DNA of 41,824 nt from Prorocentrum cordatum (lineage: Eukaryota; Sar; Dinophyceae; Prorocentrales; Prorocentraceae): positions 5,001-46,824 of the forward strand of contig CAUYUJ010007440.1 of NCBI GenBank assembly GCA_963575745.1, given 5' to 3'. Position numbers and translations under genes: made by a program. The notes beneath the pieces are model-generated. The model saw only the letters and a program-made list of their open reading frames with translations, was not told where the DNA came from and did no database searches. Below, piece after piece: positions 38,196 to 41,824 of the stretch; position 1 is the first letter of the stretch, and each line of letters begins with the position of its first letter.

Positions 38196-38647
38196 CCGCA
38201 TGGCGTACTGGTACACACGCTGACTTCGGTGCCCCCTTCCACACGCCTGCTGCCCCCAGCCGGAACTTCTACCACGGCCCGAGCGGAGAAGTCGGGGTGA
38301 AGTGTCTGCGCCACGGATACCACGGCTGGGGCCATAGAGTCTCCCAGATTTCACTGCCCCTTATTTCGTTCTCAATGAGTCCCATTTGGCCCCATCTCGT
38401 CCGCGCACATGCCTCGGGACATGCTGCCCTTGCGTACCCCCTGCTTCTGGTGCCGTCTTGGGCGCATCCGTTTCCAGCACTCCATGTCCGTGGAAGTGTC
38501 GGCAGGAAGTGATTTTGTTCAATGGGCGGCCCATGAGGTCCCGACCCTTTCCCCCGAGTCAACTTTTCGGACCGGGTCAATTTTCGATGGCCCCCAGGCC
38601 CGGGAGGCCGAAGGCAATGACAGACGCCCAGGCTGCAGGAACCAGAT
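38196..38647. other. Spacer, no gene seen
   Basis: No repeat or gene recognised. Confidence 0.35.
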
Positions 38648-38738
38648 CGTCGTTCCGTGGTCGTCGTTGTCGTCGTCGTCGCCGTCGTCGTCGTCGTCGT
38701 CATCGCCGCCGTCGTCGTCGTCGTCGTCGTCGTCGTCT
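38648..38738. repeat. TCG microsatellite
   Basis: GTCGTCGTCG array with GCC and ATC interruptions. Confidence 0.95.
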
Positions 38739-38764
38739 TCGCATCGGCACAGCCGAGAGACTCG

Positions 38765-38930
38765 TTGGGGCCACCTTGATGTCCTGGCGGCCCGCTCGCG
38801 GCGGCGGCGCCGGCGCGCGCCGGCGCCAGGACGCCGCCTCCAGGGCCGCCGACGTCGCGGCCGCGGCGCGGCGGGGCACGAGCGAGAGGCTGGCGGAGGC
38901 CGCCGCGAGAGGGCGGAGGAGAGAGGAGTA
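38765..38930 (+). pseudogene. Alanine-rich helical coding fragment
   Basis: The plus frame reads RRRQDAASRAADVAAAARRG then TSERLAEAAARGRR, helix-like, and ends at the left edge of a family B element, where the sequence GGAGTAAGGCC supplies both an in-frame TAA and a donor-like GTAAGG. High GC can produce such peptides by chance. Confidence 0.25.
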
Positions 38931-39419
38931 AGGCCAGCCTGTCCCTCTACAGGGGGAAGATTCAAAAATAGTCAAAAAGTAGTCGGGGTATTATTTAATC
39001 GCTTCGCTCATGCCGCCGGCCCTGGAGCCCTCTTTAGGGCCTCTTGGGGGCCTCTTGGGGACCTCTTGGGAGTCTCTTGGGGCTCCTTGGCGGCGTTTTG
39101 GAGGCCCCCAGGGCCTCTTGGGGGGCTCTTGGGGGTAGTCGATTGCGGCTCCCCCCTCGGAGGCCACGATCCTCGTGAGGGGTGTCGAAAAATACCCTCC
39201 CCTGGAGTGGTCTGGTGGCTTCTCCCGGGCTTCTCTCGGGACCTTGCCGGGGTACTTTTCGTCCGGGGGCCCCCAGGGGCCGCTCCGCGCTCGCGAACTA
39301 GAAATATTGTTAACAAGTTACCGGCGAATTTTCTGACTATTTTTGGTCATTTTGGGGTATTCTTGGGGTATTTTTCATTTCTCCTCCAAAATCCCCCTGT
39401 AGGGGGGCAGGCCCGACTT
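38931..39419. mobile_element. Foldback element, family B copy 4, with unrelated interior
   Basis: Left end AGGCCAGCCTGTCCCTCTAC, right end GTAGGGGGGCAGGCCCGACTT. 489 bp compared with 141-164 bp for the other copies. The interior holds a CCTCTTGGGG tandem patch (39020-39140) and an inverted piece of the 89-bp minisatellite (39143-39186), neither of which belongs to the family core. Confidence 0.78.
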
Positions 39420-39675
39420 ACGGATAGGAGGAGGGCGGAGAGGCGGGGCTCATTTCGACTGCTCCGATTCGATACGATTCGATTCCGACGGCTTCCGATT
39501 CCGATTCGATTCGGCTTGGGATTCCGATTCGGGCTCCGATTTCTTATTGGGCGCACACTGGCCTGCCAATTTCAGCCGATTCGACATTTCCCGACTCGGC
39601 TGCCGATTTCCCCTATCCGACTTTTTTCGATCGCCGATTCGTCTTCCCGATTCGATTCTGGGCTCTCCTGGAGAG
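39420..39675. repeat. CCGATTCGATT repeats
   Basis: Irregular CCGATTCGATTC words on about 200 bp (39463-39660). Confidence 0.7.
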
Positions 39676-39965
39676 GATAGGAGGAGGTGGTGGAGGAGGA
39701 GAGGGCGGAGGGTGGAAGAACAGGGAAGGGGGGGAGAGGCGCAGAGAGGAGGTGGAGGAGGTGGAGGAGGAGGAGGTGGAGGAGGAGGAGGGGGAGGAGG
39801 GGGAGGAGGGGGAGGAGGAGGAGGAGGAGGAGGAGGAGGAGGAGGAGGAGGAGGAGGAGGTGGAGAATGGTGGAGAATGGTGGAGGCTGGAGGCTGAAGG
39901 AGGAGGATGAGGAGGAGAAGGAGGAGGAGAAGGGAGAAGGAGGAGGAATGATAAGGAGGAGTGAT
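39676..39965. repeat. GGA microsatellite
   Basis: Imperfect, purest at 39805-39860, with GGT and GGGGGA variants. Confidence 0.95.
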
Positions 39966-40123
39966 GGGGGGAGGGAAGAGGGAGCCCGGGGGAAGGCAAA
40001 GCAGGAGGGTGCGGCGGGGTGGGGAAAACGAAAAAGCATGAGGGGAGACGCGACCGAAGCGAGCATGCATCACTGGATTCGGTCGTAGCGGGCGGCAGCG
40101 GCGCGGCGACAACACACGGCCTC
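39966..40123. other. Spacer, no gene seen
   Basis: Short unique stretch between the GGA and GAT arrays. Confidence 0.4.
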
Positions 40124-41650
<1,527 letters not shown>

Positions 41651-41651
41651 A

Positions 41652-41775
41652 TCCTGAACGGTTGGCGGGGCTTCGCGGCGGAGGCGCAGGGCGCCCTGGA
41701 CGACCTGCGCCTCGGGGCCTCCGAGGACCGCGCGTGGCGCGACAAGGTCGAGGCCTGGCGCACTCAGGAGCCCCA
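41652..41775 (+). pseudogene. Helical coding fragment at the window edge
   Basis: The plus frame reads WRGFAAEAQGALDDLRLGAS then EDRAWRDKVEAWRTQE, an amphipathic helix with Trp, Leu and Val, not a repeat product. No start is visible and the frame becomes Gly-rich toward the window end. Family unknown; it may continue beyond the window. Confidence 0.33.
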
Positions 41776-41824
41776 CCCCCTCCCAGGAGGAGGCGGGGAA
41801 GGAGGGGGATGAGGTTGGTGGAGG

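Overview
This is a GC-rich nuclear window from a eukaryote, almost certainly a dinoflagellate. The direct evidence is a near-perfect genomic copy of the dinoflagellate spliced leader (19131-19151, 20 of 21 positions). It forms the 5' end of a LINE-type retrotransposon, and a single T-to-G change in it supplies the start codon of the LINE's first ORF. Dense trinucleotide arrays, many foldback (MITE-like) elements and a possible introner (a transposon-derived intron) fit the same assignment. I see no bacterial-type gene organisation, tRNA, rRNA or CRISPR array.

Layout. 1-6.4 kb: GC-rich spacer carrying foldback elements of at least eight families (called A, B, C, D, F, H, L here, plus an unnamed hairpin) and TCC/GGA arrays. 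6.58-7.45 kb: a tract of AACCTTCC/GGAAGGTT repeats that returns at 11.95-14.06 kb. 7.45-10.58 kb: the best non-transposon coding remnants, all on the minus strand: a broken zinc-knuckle/acidic protein gene interrupted by a 224-bp element with an 8-bp target duplication, and a Cys-rich MYND-like exon. 10.9-11.84 kb: stacked tandem repeats ending in a 12-bp minisatellite with 60-bp higher-order structure. 14.06-17.65 kb: degenerate CTTGGGG/GGCCGTCTTGG repeats without credible genes. 17.67-18.88 kb: foldback copies and a coiled-coil-like coding fragment. 18.89-24.38 kb: the LINE, bracketed by CAT/ATC arrays; ORF1 is intact, ORF2 (endonuclease, reverse transcriptase, Cys/His C-terminus) has about five frameshifts, three stops and two altered catalytic positions. 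24.4-31.98 kb: the densest foldback region, with cloverleaf family A four and a half times, plus an 89-bp minisatellite. 32.5-34.1 kb: long TCC arrays and a 0.46-kb tandem duplication whose minus-strand ORF differs only silently between copies. 34.1-41.8 kb: more arrays, a TTGCA-rich tract, a GT-rich tract, family B with captured interior DNA, and a 1.24-kb GAT array.

There is no operon-like cooperation between genes here. The unifying theme is mobile DNA: one retrotransposon that appears to exploit trans-splicing, at least twelve families of short non-autonomous foldback elements, and one element positioned so that splicing could remove it exactly. Family letters are local labels; all similarity statements come from reading this window and were not checked against any database.
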